The notes beneath the pieces are model-generated. The model had not been told where the DNA came from, ran no database searches, and was given only the letters and a program-made list of their open reading frames with translations. A stretch of 64,000 nt of DNA from positions 347,783 to 411,782 of the forward strand of contig CAYSOF010000003.1 of NCBI GenBank assembly GCA_964432595.1, in the 5' to 3' direction. Below are positions 24,424-33,305 of this stretch, in pieces (the first letter of the stretch is position 1; the number at the start of each line of letters is the position of its first letter). Position numbers and translations under genes: made by a program. Origin of the DNA: DASYLJ01 sp964432595. GTDB lineage: Bacteria; Desulfobacterota; Binatia; DP-6.

Positions 24424-25583
24424 GCGGTTACCTGTCCAACTCCGACAACGGGCCACGACCGCGCGCAACGCAGCTGCAGATCGACCATCTGCGCAACGTG
24501 TCGCTCCATGCTGAATCGGGACGCGACGATGGCGCGGCCGTCGATGCCCGCACGTCGCGCCCACTCGCGATCCGCCAGCACCCGCTCGATGGCCGCCGCT
24601 AGCCGCGTGACGCTTCCCGCCGGCACGAGAAGCCCCGAGCGACCATTCGCGACCATGTCCGGAATGCCGCCGACCGACGTCGCGACGACCGGCAGCTGCA
24701 TCGCCATCGCCTCGAGGATGACGCGCGGCGTGCCTTCCGAATACGACGGGAGCACCAGCATCGACGCCCGCGCCATGATCGCCGGCAGCTCCCGGTGCGG
24801 GATCCGGCCACGGAGCTCGACACGGTCGGCGATTCCCCGGGTGTCGGCGCGTGCCGCGAGCACCGTGCGACGCGGGCCGTCACCGACGATGACGAGTCTG
24901 GCCGTGGGCCGACGTGAGCTCAGTGCGGCGAACGCGTCCAGCAGGTCGTCCACGCCCTTGCCACGGACCAGGTTGCCGACGAACAGCACCACGTCGTCGG
25001 CGCACGAGGTCGCATCGGCATCGCGCTGGAAGAGCGTCACGTCACAACGGGACGGCACCACCCCGACGCGATCGGCCGGCGCCCAGCCTGCGGCGACGAC
25101 GTGCTCGGCCGCGGCCGAATGCAGACACCGCACGGCATCCGCACCGGAGCAGACGATCCGCGCGAGTCGATGGAACACGCGGCTGCCGAGACGGCCGTAG
25201 TAGGCGGGATCGGGCGGGAAGAACTCCCCCTGCATCTGCGCGAGCAACGGGCGTCGAAGCCGTCGCCTGAGGAGCAGTCCCGCGAGGCCGCCCCACAGGT
25301 CGGAGCCGTTGAGCAGATCGAACGGCTCGTCCCGATGCAGCCGCGTGACGGCGCGATACGCCCACGCGATGTATGCCGGTGGCCCCAGTCGGTCGACCAA
25401 CGGTGGAGCATAGTGGACCGACAGCGGCCCGTCGTCCCATCGCGCGGCCGAGTGATCGCGAGGCAGGAAGAACAAGTCCAGGCGTCCGAGCTTGTTCGCC
25501 CAGCGGCGGAGCATCGGATGATCGACGTCCTGGCGATCGTACGGGAATGGGACGCGATAGCGTCCGATCAATGCGACGCGCAC
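24420..25583 (-). CDS. Family 4 glycosyltransferase
   Basis: A 387-residue GT-B enzyme starting at GTG 25583 (VRVALIGRYRVPFPYDRQDV). Recognisable parts are QGEFFPPDP, VVLFVGNLVRGKGVDDLLDA and the C-domain motif PSYSEGTPRVILEAMAMQLP with VVATSVGGIPDMV. The first 16 bases overlap the end of the upstream glycosyltransferase at 25568. It is probably one of the enzymes that extend the repeat unit on undecaprenyl phosphate. The alternative of a longer product upstream is rejected because the frame there is antisense-like Arg-rich sequence. Confidence 0.88.
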   Translation of the reverse strand: MRVALIGRYRVPFPYDRQDVDHPMLRRWANKLGRLDLFFLPRDHSAARWDDGPLSVHYAPPLVDRLGPPAYIAWAYRAVTRLHRDEPFDLLNGSDLWGGLAGLLLRRRLRRPLLAQMQGEFFPPDPAYYGRLGSRVFHRLARIVCSGADAVRCLHSAAAEHVVAAGWAPADRVGVVPSRCDVTLFQRDADATSCADDVVLFVGNLVRGKGVDDLLDAFAALSSRRPTARLVIVGDGPRRTVLAARADTRGIADRVELRGRIPHRELPAIMARASMLVLPSYSEGTPRVILEAMAMQLPVVATSVGGIPDMVANGRSGLLVPAGSVTRLAAAIERVLADREWARRAGIDGRAIVASRFSMERHVAQMVDLQLRCARSWPVVGVGQVTA

Positions 25584-26755
25584 GGCTCCGACCCTACGGC
25601 GGCGACGAACATGTCCGCCACGTTCTCGGTCGAAAAGACCTGCACGCGCTCGAGGCCGAGACGCACGTGGTCGGCGCGCAACCGCTCGTCGTTCAGCAAT
25701 CGCGCCACCAGGAAAGCCATCCCATCCACGTCTCGCCGTTCGACGACGAATTGCTGCTGTCCCGGGGCAAGGATGTCGCGTACACCGCCAACGTCGAAGG
25801 CGACGCTCGCAACGCCGTACTGCATGGCTTCGAGCAGGACTCGCGGGAATCCTTCCGACTCGGACGGCAGCACGAACACGTCCGCCGCCCGGTAGTACGG
25901 CGCAAGGTCGCCGTTCGGCACCGCACCGACGAACGTCACGTTGCCGAGGCCTGCCCGTCGAATCGCTCTCGGCACGTGTGGCATGGCGCCGGCATCGCCG
26001 ACCACGAGCAGCGACGCTCCTGGAGCGCGCACGCGAAGCGCCGTCGCCAGCCCCAACAGATTTCCACCACCCTTCAGTGGAGAGACGCGTCCAACGAACA
26101 GCACGACCTGAGCGTCCGGCGCGAGCCCAAGACACTTCCGTGCCTCGACCTTCGTCATCGACGACGTCGCACACGGTACGTCGTTGTAGAGCAGGGTCAG
26201 CTTCTCCGGCGGAACGCCGAGCTCCTGCCGGTAGTACGTCACCATCGCCTCCGGGCCGGTGACGAGGCGATGGGCCAAACGGGCGTTGAGGCGCGCGATG
26301 CGATCGCCGAATGCGAAGCTGACGCGCCGCCGGAACTGCCGCCAGGACGGCCACAGGTTCCGCGGCTGACCGCTCATCCAGTAGTAGACACGCGCTCCCG
26401 AGACGCGGCCGAGCAGGTTGAGCACGAGCGCAGCTCCCGGCGAGATACGAACGAAGAACGTCTCGCATCCTTGCCGCTGCAGCGTCAGCGCCATGCGCCC
26501 CAGCTCGATCATCCGCGGGATACGTCGCCGCTCCCTCTGCAGCTGCACCGAGCATGCGCTCGGAATGACCGGCACGTCGACGCCACGCTCGACGATCACG
26601 TGCAGACGGCAGCGGCGCCCCACCTCGTCGAGGAACCGGGGCAGGTGCGCCAAATGCGACGAGTCGCTCGCCGTATAGGACGGCACGACGTAGCAGACGG
26701 TCGGCCCCTGTGCCGTCATCGACGGACCCGGAACGGCGCGCACGGGCTCGGCCAT
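25568..26755 (-). CDS. Family 4 glycosyltransferase
   Basis: A 395-residue GT-B enzyme. After a short leader the first strand is VCYVVPSYTASDSSHLAHLP. LFVGRVSPLKGGGNLLGLAT and PSESEGFPRVLLEAMQYGVA followed by SVAFDVGGVRDILA carry the nucleotide-sugar-binding E-x7-E region. The Met at 26719, 12 codons into the chain, is an alternative start. It follows the WecA-fusion gene by three bases and overlaps the next glycosyltransferase by 16. Specificity is unknown. Confidence 0.88.
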   Translation of the reverse strand: MAEPVRAVPGPSMTAQGPTVCYVVPSYTASDSSHLAHLPRFLDEVGRRCRLHVIVERGVDVPVIPSACSVQLQRERRRIPRMIELGRMALTLQRQGCETFFVRISPGAALVLNLLGRVSGARVYYWMSGQPRNLWPSWRQFRRRVSFAFGDRIARLNARLAHRLVTGPEAMVTYYRQELGVPPEKLTLLYNDVPCATSSMTKVEARKCLGLAPDAQVVLFVGRVSPLKGGGNLLGLATALRVRAPGASLLVVGDAGAMPHVPRAIRRAGLGNVTFVGAVPNGDLAPYYRAADVFVLPSESEGFPRVLLEAMQYGVASVAFDVGGVRDILAPGQQQFVVERRDVDGMAFLVARLLNDERLRADHVRLGLERVQVFSTENVADMFVAAVGSEPCASH

Positions 26756-26758
26756 GAT

Positions 26759-28489
26759 CTAGTCGATCGCGATCCGCACGGTTCGGAGCCGCAGGCCCAG
26801 GCTGGTGAAGCAGCCGGCGATCTCGTCATCGTCGAGCTGCGTCGAGAGCAACACGTCGCCGATGCGCTCCTTCTCGACCAGCGTCTCGATCTGCGCTCGC
26901 GGCACGACGGGCAATCCGAGCAGCGGCTCGGTCTCGGTGCTCCGATCCGCGACGAAGCCCACCGGACGCAGCCGCAGCTCGGGCCGGCGCAGCACTTCCT
27001 GCATCAGGAACGTGCCGCACTCGCCGGTACCATAGATGAGCACGGGCATCGCCTGCCCGTCTTCGTGGCGTCCGGCGATCATGCGTTGCAGCAGCACCGT
27101 GCCGAGACGCGTCGCCGTCACGCCGACCAGCAGCAGCAGGCCGTTCAGGACGAGGGCACCACGCGACGGACCGGAGAAGCCGTAGATCGCGAGCACCGCG
27201 AGCGCGGCGGTGACGCTCGCGATGAACGAGGCCCGCCCGACCGTGAAGAGCGCGTCGACCGACGGCTCGTTCCATCGGACGCGGTACATGCCGCTGAGCC
27301 AGAACGCCGCCGTCTCGAGGACGACCACGAACGCCAGGGTGTTCGCGAGGATGTCGAGCTGGTCCACCGGTGGGCTCAAGTCCCATCGCAGCGAGAATGC
27401 CGTGATGTACGCCAGCCCGGTGATGACGACGTCGAGCGCAACGGCCGTCAGCACGGTCGCCGGACCCCACGGCGTCCCGTGGCCGGCCTTCGCCGACGCG
27501 CCGCGCACCGGCACCATGCCCAGGTACATGCCGAAGGACACCACGATGATCCCAAATGCCGGAATGACCGCGAGCAGCGCATCGACACGGAGCTCGCGGA
27601 CCACCAGCGCCACCGCGCCGGACACCGCCGCAACGAGATATAGAATCACCACCGCCCTGCGCTCCGACGCGCCCAGGGCGACCAACCGATGCGACGTGTG
27701 ATCGCGCCCCCCTACCGACACCGGCTGCCCGCGCAGCCGCCGCGTGATCGTCACCAGCGTCGTGTCGAGGATCGGGATCATCATGATGAGCACGGGCGTC
27801 ATCATCACCGACGCCACGCTGCGCGAGCGCCCGTACGAGCTGAGGAGCGCCAGACCGCCCAGCAGCGAGCCCAGGAACATCGAGCCGCCGTCGCCCATGA
27901 AGATCGACGCGGGCTTGAAGTTGTAGCGCAGGAAGCCGAGCGCCGCGCCGCCGAGGAGCGCCGGCAGCACCGCGTGCTCGGCTTGGCCGTTCGAGACGAA
28001 CGTCACGCTCAAGAAGACGCACGCGATCGCCGAGATGCCGGCGGCCAGGCCGTCCATGTTGTCCAGCAGGTTGACCGCGTTCGTGATGCCGACGAGCCAC
28101 ACCATCGTGATCGCCCCGTCGATCAGCGGCTGATGCGTCCACGGCAGATGGATTCCCGAGCCCACGACGATCGCCGCCGCGCCCACCTGTAGCGACAGCT
28201 TCAGCAGCGGGCGGATCTGCACCACGTCGTCGACCAGGCCGACGACGAACAAGAGCGCCGACGCGATCAGCACCGGCACCGCGTCGTCCGCCGCCTCCGG
28301 GAATGCCACGAGCCCGAGCGCGAACGCCACGAAGATCCCGACGCCGCCGAGCAGCGCCGTCGGCTGCGAATGCCAGCGGTCCTTCCGCGGCGCCGCCACC
28401 ATGCCGACGCGCCGGGCGAACGCACGCACCGCGGGCACCAGCAGCAGGCCCAGCAGCAGCGTCGTCAGTCCGGCCGCGAACAGACGCAT
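26759..28489 (-). CDS. WecA/MraY-type phosphoglycosyltransferase fused to a WbaP/WbpM-like N-terminal domain
   Basis: A 576-residue membrane protein predicted to start repeat-unit synthesis by transferring a sugar-1-phosphate (HexNAc-1-P in WecA) from a UDP-sugar to undecaprenyl phosphate. Residues 1 to about 320 are a full MraY/WecA domain with about ten helices: LLDNMDGLAAGISAIA, the catalytic loop FMGDGGSMFLGSLLGG and the DHTSHRLVALG motif. From about residue 345 a second set of four helices leads to a Rossmann-like domain, VLIYGTGECGTFLMQEVLRR with PVGFVADRS. That is the region normally found at the N-terminus of WbaP/WcaJ initiators and WbpM/FlaA1 dehydratases, here with no catalytic partner after it. 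The gene lies 4 bases after the epimerase. Confidence 0.88.
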   Translation of the reverse strand: MRLFAAGLTTLLLGLLLVPAVRAFARRVGMVAAPRKDRWHSQPTALLGGVGIFVAFALGLVAFPEAADDAVPVLIASALLFVVGLVDDVVQIRPLLKLSLQVGAAAIVVGSGIHLPWTHQPLIDGAITMVWLVGITNAVNLLDNMDGLAAGISAIACVFLSVTFVSNGQAEHAVLPALLGGAALGFLRYNFKPASIFMGDGGSMFLGSLLGGLALLSSYGRSRSVASVMMTPVLIMMIPILDTTLVTITRRLRGQPVSVGGRDHTSHRLVALGASERRAVVILYLVAAVSGAVALVVRELRVDALLAVIPAFGIIVVSFGMYLGMVPVRGASAKAGHGTPWGPATVLTAVALDVVITGLAYITAFSLRWDLSPPVDQLDILANTLAFVVVLETAAFWLSGMYRVRWNEPSVDALFTVGRASFIASVTAALAVLAIYGFSGPSRGALVLNGLLLLVGVTATRLGTVLLQRMIAGRHEDGQAMPVLIYGTGECGTFLMQEVLRRPELRLRPVGFVADRSTETEPLLGLPVVPRAQIETLVEKERIGDVLLSTQLDDDEIAGCFTSLGLRLRTVRIAID

Positions 28490-28493
28490 GCGC

Positions 28494-29507
28494 TCACGTG
28501 TGCAACGACGCGAACGGCATCGACGGGACGTGCCGGCGCGTCATCCGCTCCATCTCGTACGCGACGACGCTCTCGAGGATGCGGTCGAGATCGTACTTCG
28601 GCGCATAGCCGACCAGCGCCTTGATCTTCCCGAGGTCGGGCACGCGCCGCATCATGTCCTCGAACCCCGCCTCGTACGCCTTGTCGTAGGGCACGAGCTC
28701 GATCGGCGACGACGAGCCCGTCATCCGGCGGATACGCTCGGCGAGGTCGCCGATCGTGATCTCCTGGTCGTTGCCGATGTTGAACACCTCGCCGACCGCG
28801 TCGGGATGCTCCGACAGCGCGACGAGCGCGCCGACGACGTCCTGCACGTGGCCGAAGCAGCGGCTCTGCGTGCCGTCGCCGTAGACCGTGATCGGCTCGT
28901 CGCGCAGCGCCTGGCGCACCATCGTCGGCACGACCATGCCGTAGCGGCCGGTCTGCCGCGGCCCGACCGTGTTGAACAGCCGCACGATCACCGTCGGGAC
29001 GCGACGCTCCTTCCAGTAGGCCAGCGCCAGGAACTCGTCGATCGCCTTCGAGCACGCATAGCTCCAGCGCCCCTTGCTCGTCGGACCCATCACGAGGTCG
29101 TCGTCCTCGTTGAACGGCACCTGCGTGCGCTTGCCGTACACCTCGGACGTCGACGCGATCAGCACGCGCTTCCGCTTCTTCGCGGCGAGCGTCAGCACCA
29201 CCTCGGTGCCCTGGATGTTCGTCTCGATCGTGCGGACCGGGCTCTCGACGATCAGCTTCACGCCGACGGCGGCCGCCAGGTGCACGACGACGTCGCACGC
29301 GTCGACCAGCTCGGCGGTCAGACGGAAGTTCGTGACCGTGTCGACGTGGTACGAAAACCGCGGGTGGTCCTTCAGCGGCCGGATGTTCTCGATCGACCCG
29401 GTCGAAAGGTCGTCGAGGACGCAGACCTCGTCACCCCGTTCGAGGTAGCGCTCCGCCAGATGCGAGCCGATGAACCCCGCGCCGCCCGTGATCAACACCT
29501 TCATCAT
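28494..29507 (-). CDS. NAD-dependent sugar epimerase/dehydratase
   Basis: A 337-residue extended short-chain dehydrogenase/reductase that acts on nucleotide sugars. The NAD-binding loop is VLITGGAGFIGSHLAERYLE and the catalytic Tyr-x3-Lys is WSYACSKAIDEFLAL, with a Ser/Thr-rich ASTSEVYGK strand before it. LFNTVGPRQTGRYGMVVPTM is the substrate region shared with UDP-glucuronate decarboxylase and UDP-glucose 4-epimerase. It supplies a donor sugar for the EPS glycosyltransferases. The exact reaction cannot be decided from motifs. Its first 77 bases overlap the end of the upstream glycosyltransferase. Confidence 0.9.
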   Translation of the reverse strand: MMKVLITGGAGFIGSHLAERYLERGDEVCVLDDLSTGSIENIRPLKDHPRFSYHVDTVTNFRLTAELVDACDVVVHLAAAVGVKLIVESPVRTIETNIQGTEVVLTLAAKKRKRVLIASTSEVYGKRTQVPFNEDDDLVMGPTSKGRWSYACSKAIDEFLALAYWKERRVPTVIVRLFNTVGPRQTGRYGMVVPTMVRQALRDEPITVYGDGTQSRCFGHVQDVVGALVALSEHPDAVGEVFNIGNDQEITIGDLAERIRRMTGSSSPIELVPYDKAYEAGFEDMMRRVPDLGKIKALVGYAPKYDLDRILESVVAYEMERMTRRHVPSMPFASLHT

Positions 29508-30753
29508 CCACCTCGTCCACCCAGGCCACGGCTCGCCGCCCGGCGAGCTCCTCGTACAACCGCCCCACGTCGCGCACGAGACGTTCCGTGCTCATCTGCT
29601 CGATCACGAAGTCGCGCCCGCGCTCGCCCATCACCGCACGGATGCCCGGCCGCTCCAGCAGCCAGCGCAGCCCGCGCGCGTATCCCTCGACGTCGCCCGA
29701 CGCCGCCGTCACGCCGTGGCCCCACACCTCGAAGCCGTCGTCGAGCCGCGCCGGCCCGCCCATGATGTCCGGCACGCCGCCGACGGCCGTCGCCATCACC
29801 GCGCGCCCGCACGCCATCGCCTCGAGGAGCGTCAGCGGCGTGCCCTCGTTCTGCGAGGTCAACGCCACCACGTCGAGATCGGCGTAGACGCCGGCCATGT
29901 CGTCGCGGAAGCCGAGGAAGTGCACCTTCCCGCGCAGGCCCAGCGCATCGACGCGCGCCTCGAGCCCCTCGCGCAGGTGACCGTCGCCGACGATCACGAG
30001 CCGCATGGGCACGCCGTCGTCGACCAGCCGCTCGACCACGTCGAGCAGCATCGCGTGGTGCTTCACCTCGCACAGGCGGCCGACGATGCCGACGAGGCAC
30101 TCGCCCTGCCGCACTTCCAGCTCCGCGCGCAGCCGGCCACGCGCCGACGACCGCGGCGGCACCTCGAGCCCCAGCGGCACGACGACGACCTTCTCGCCCG
30201 GCGCGACGCGATAGGTGTCGACGATGTCCTCGCGCTGGCGCTCGCTGAGCGTGATGACGCGATCGGTGGCGACGTGCCCGAGCACCCGTTCGATCGCGAG
30301 GAACGCGCGGGTGGTCCGCGGCCCGTAGTAGCCGTGGAAGACGTGACCGTGGAACGTGTGCACGACGCGCACGCGACGCGGCCGGCCGATCAGCGCGCGC
30401 GGCGTGCCCCAGCGGTAGAGGAACGCGGCCGCACGGCCCACCGCGCCGGCCTTCGCCTTGTGCGTGTGGACCACGTCGGGGCGCGTGCGCAGCATCAGGC
30501 GCAGCAGCTTCGCCACGACGAGGACGTCACTCGGGTGCAGTGCGCGGGTCATCTCCGAGACGACGAACGGGTGGACGCCGCGCGCGCGCGCGAACCAGGT
30601 CATGTCGCCCTCGCCCGGCGCGATCGTCCCCGTCACGAGCGTAGACCGGTAGCCGCGCGCCGCGAGTCCCTCGCCCAGCCACGTGACGTGCTTCGTCGGC
30701 CCACCGACGTTCAGGCGGTCGATGATGCGCAGGATGCGGAGCGGCGGCGTCAT
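29431..30753 (-). CDS. Family 4 glycosyltransferase
   Basis: A 440-residue GT-B enzyme. It begins MTPPLRILRIIDRLNVGGPT and contains PDVVHTHKAKAGAVGRAAAF and the FHGHVFHGYYGP segment typical of EpsD/PelF-like transferases. VGIVGRLCEVKHHAMLLDVV and SQNEGTPLTLLEAMACGRAV with GVPDIM complete the C-domain. Its ATG (30751-30753) overlaps the stop of the polymerase gene (ATGA). The last 77 bases overlap the epimerase start in another frame; the tail there (EVDDEGVDHGRRGVHRL) reads as non-essential. Confidence 0.88.
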   Translation of the reverse strand: MTPPLRILRIIDRLNVGGPTKHVTWLGEGLAARGYRSTLVTGTIAPGEGDMTWFARARGVHPFVVSEMTRALHPSDVLVVAKLLRLMLRTRPDVVHTHKAKAGAVGRAAAFLYRWGTPRALIGRPRRVRVVHTFHGHVFHGYYGPRTTRAFLAIERVLGHVATDRVITLSERQREDIVDTYRVAPGEKVVVVPLGLEVPPRSSARGRLRAELEVRQGECLVGIVGRLCEVKHHAMLLDVVERLVDDGVPMRLVIVGDGHLREGLEARVDALGLRGKVHFLGFRDDMAGVYADLDVVALTSQNEGTPLTLLEAMACGRAVMATAVGGVPDIMGGPARLDDGFEVWGHGVTAASGDVEGYARGLRWLLERPGIRAVMGERGRDFVIEQMSTERLVRDVGRLYEELAGRRAVAWVDEVDDEGVDHGRRGVHRLASGGALPRTG

Positions 30754-33305
30754 TCCTCCTCGCTGTCGCCCTCGCCGCCCGGCCGCACGGTTTCGCGCTT
30801 CGTCAGCACCTCGGTGACGCCGCGATAGACCGGCACGAGATCGATGGCGTTGCGCTCGCCGGCGTCGAGGATGGTGTCGGCCATCGCGAAGTCGCCGCGC
30901 CGCGCGTAGACGTCGACCGCGAGGCGGCGGTACAGCGCGCCCTGCTCCGGCGTTCGGGTGATCGCCGTGAGCAGCGTCTTCTCGGCCGCCGTCGAATCGT
31001 CCGCCTTGAGATAGTTGCGCGCCGCGCGGGCCAGCAGGTCGGTGTCGTCCATCGACAGCTCGCCTTGCACGCGCAGCGTGTCGGCCGCCTCGGCCCATCG
31101 GCCGCGCGCCTCGAGCAGCGTCACGACGTCGCGCGCGATCGCCGCGTGCATGTCGCCGCCGGGGTTCGCCGCCAGCGCGCGACGCAGGCCGCGCTCGATG
31201 GCGTCGGCGAGGTCCGCGTCGAGCAGCGTCAGCCGGGCGCTCAACGTCTCGCCCTCCACCAGCTCCCGCACCAGCTGCTCGGAGTTTGCCGGCGGGAACA
31301 TGTCGCTCTCGGGATCGAGGTACGCGTGCGTCGCGAGCGTCGGGTAGCGGAACATCGATTCTTCGATCTCGCGCAGCGCCTCGTCGCGCACGCCGCGATC
31401 CCACAGGCGAAGCGCCAGCTCGTCGCGCACCTCCGGTGCCCACGGCTCGAGCGCCACCGCGCGACGCATCGCCGCGTCGCCCTCGTCGCCCGGCCCGAGC
31501 CCCGCCGCCAGCATCTGGTGCGCGTCACGGTTCGCCGGCGAGCGGTCGACCGCGACGCGTGCCATCGCCGCCGCCCCCACGCCGTCCTCCTCCTCGGAGA
31601 GCAGGGCGTCCGCGTGGTCGAGCGCCAGCTCGGTCGACAACGGCATGATGCCGAAGGTCGCATGGAACGCGTTCACCGTCGGGCCGATGCAGGCGAGCAG
31701 CAGGACGGCGAGGAGCAGCGCCGGCGCGGCCGAGCGCCGGCCGCTCGTCCGCGGCGTTCCGCTCAACACGAGCAGTCCTGCCACCACCATCAGCGCGGAC
31801 AGGTTCGCGGGCATGCGCAGGCCGAAGTCGACGAAGCTGTGCACCAGGATCGCCAGCACGCCGCCGGCGAGTCCCCAGCGCAGCAACGCGGTGTCGCGCA
31901 GTGCCGCCTGCCAATCGCTCTCCTCGAACCCCTCGGGGCCCGCCATGCGGCGGCGACGCGGGCGCGCCTCGCCGTCTTCGCGGCGTCGCTGCATCCCGCG
32001 CGCGACGCCGATCGCGAAGAGCAGCACGACCCCGAGCCCGACGAGGCCCGTCTCGGCGGCGAGCTCGAGGTAGTCGTTGTGCGCGTGGTCCCAGATGCCG
32101 TCCTCGACGGGCGGCTCCTGATACGGGCGGAAGGCGTGGATCCACGATCCGAGCCCGGTGCCGAGCAGCGGGTGATCGGTGAAGACCGAGACGCCGCGCG
32201 CCGCCACGGCGAGACGCATCCCCATGTCGACGTCGACCGCGCCGGCCGCGGACTCCTGCGTGACGTCGCCGGCGGCGCCGGAGAGCAGCACGAACGACCC
32301 CGTGGTGACGACGAGCAGCGCGACGACCACCGCCCACGCGTGGCGCCGGACGACCTGCCGAGCCGCACGGGGACCGCGGCGCGCGACGATGCCCATCGCG
32401 GCGACGATCAGGCCGGCGAGCAGCGCCGCGCGGCCGCCGCGCGAATCGCTCGCGAGATGCGCCGCCAGCAGCACGACGGCGACGGTCCCCGCCACGAGCG
32501 GCGGCCATAGCCGGCCCTGGTTCGCGATCAACGCCGCGGCCCACGCACGGCGTGACTGCACGCCGACGACGCGCCCGCTGTTCGCGCTCTCGACGAGCCG
32601 CTGCCGCACGCGGTTCGCGACGGTGACGCCGTACGCCATCACGGCCGGCACGATCATCTCGAGCCAGCCCGCGAAGTGGTTCGGGTTGACGAACGGTCCG
32701 GCGAGCCGTCCTTCGCTGGCCTCGGCGGGCCAGATCCACAGCACCTGCCCGTTGCCGGCCGCCTCCTGCATGAACGCGATCAGCGCGAAGACGAGCCCGC
32801 TTGCGACCAGCGTCAGGAACAGCACGCGAAACGCGCGCGCGCGGCCGTCCTCACCCGCCGGCGTCTCCTGCCAGGGGTAGGCGACGATCACGGCGAACAT
32901 CCCGAAGCCGATCGCGAAGCGCAGCAGCTCGATCCACGCGGCGTAGGGATCGATCGCGATCGCGCGCCATGCGCTCCACACGCCCTCCCCCGGCCAGCCC
33001 GGCAGCATCGAGCGATAGAGCTCCGTCGTGGACGGTGCGAGCAACCCGAGCAGCGCGGGCGGCAGCGGCAACGTGCTGGCGAGCGCCAGGACCGCGAACG
33101 CGACCAGCGCGGTCACGCCCGGCACGGCGGTCCGCACGTCGAGCCGCGCGCGCTGCCACACCGTCAGCGCCAGCAGCACGAGCACGACCGGCACGGCGAG
33201 CGTCACCGTCGAATCGAGCATGCCGCCGAGCAGCAGCGGCACGCCGAGGATCAGCGCGCCGAGGCCGAGCAGGATCACGTCGTCGAGGCGTACGGCGGAC
33301 GTCAT
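30750..33305 (-). CDS. Wzy-like O-antigen polymerase/ligase with C-terminal TPR-like region
   Basis: An 851-residue protein. Residues 1 to about 560 hold 12 or more membrane helices with the O-antigen ligase core: PFVNPNHFAGWLEMIVPAV, TDHPLLGTGLGSWIHAFRPY and WDHAHNDYLELAAETGLVGL. The HAHNDYL motif is the one found in large Wzy/WaaL-family proteins. After a last helix near 600, the remaining 250 residues are helical tetratricopeptide-like repeats (AMARVAVDRSPANRDAHQML, then ALEPWAPEVRDELALRLWDR) facing the periplasm. The ATG overlaps the stop of the Wzc-like gene (ATGA), and its own stop overlaps the next glycosyltransferase. Confidence 0.88.
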   Translation of the reverse strand: MTSAVRLDDVILLGLGALILGVPLLLGGMLDSTVTLAVPVVLVLLALTVWQRARLDVRTAVPGVTALVAFAVLALASTLPLPPALLGLLAPSTTELYRSMLPGWPGEGVWSAWRAIAIDPYAAWIELLRFAIGFGMFAVIVAYPWQETPAGEDGRARAFRVLFLTLVASGLVFALIAFMQEAAGNGQVLWIWPAEASEGRLAGPFVNPNHFAGWLEMIVPAVMAYGVTVANRVRQRLVESANSGRVVGVQSRRAWAAALIANQGRLWPPLVAGTVAVVLLAAHLASDSRGGRAALLAGLIVAAMGIVARRGPRAARQVVRRHAWAVVVALLVVTTGSFVLLSGAAGDVTQESAAGAVDVDMGMRLAVAARGVSVFTDHPLLGTGLGSWIHAFRPYQEPPVEDGIWDHAHNDYLELAAETGLVGLGVVLLFAIGVARGMQRRREDGEARPRRRRMAGPEGFEESDWQAALRDTALLRWGLAGGVLAILVHSFVDFGLRMPANLSALMVVAGLLVLSGTPRTSGRRSAAPALLLAVLLLACIGPTVNAFHATFGIMPLSTELALDHADALLSEEEDGVGAAAMARVAVDRSPANRDAHQMLAAGLGPGDEGDAAMRRAVALEPWAPEVRDELALRLWDRGVRDEALREIEESMFRYPTLATHAYLDPESDMFPPANSEQLVRELVEGETLSARLTLLDADLADAIERGLRRALAANPGGDMHAAIARDVVTLLEARGRWAEAADTLRVQGELSMDDTDLLARAARNYLKADDSTAAEKTLLTAITRTPEQGALYRRLAVDVYARRGDFAMADTILDAGERNAIDLVPVYRGVTEVLTKRETVRPGGEGDSEEE

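Noticed and set aside
25373..27643. A 750-codon plus-strand frame across two EPS genes
   Set aside because: It crosses the boundary between a glycosyltransferase and the WecA fusion, both clearly coding on the other strand.
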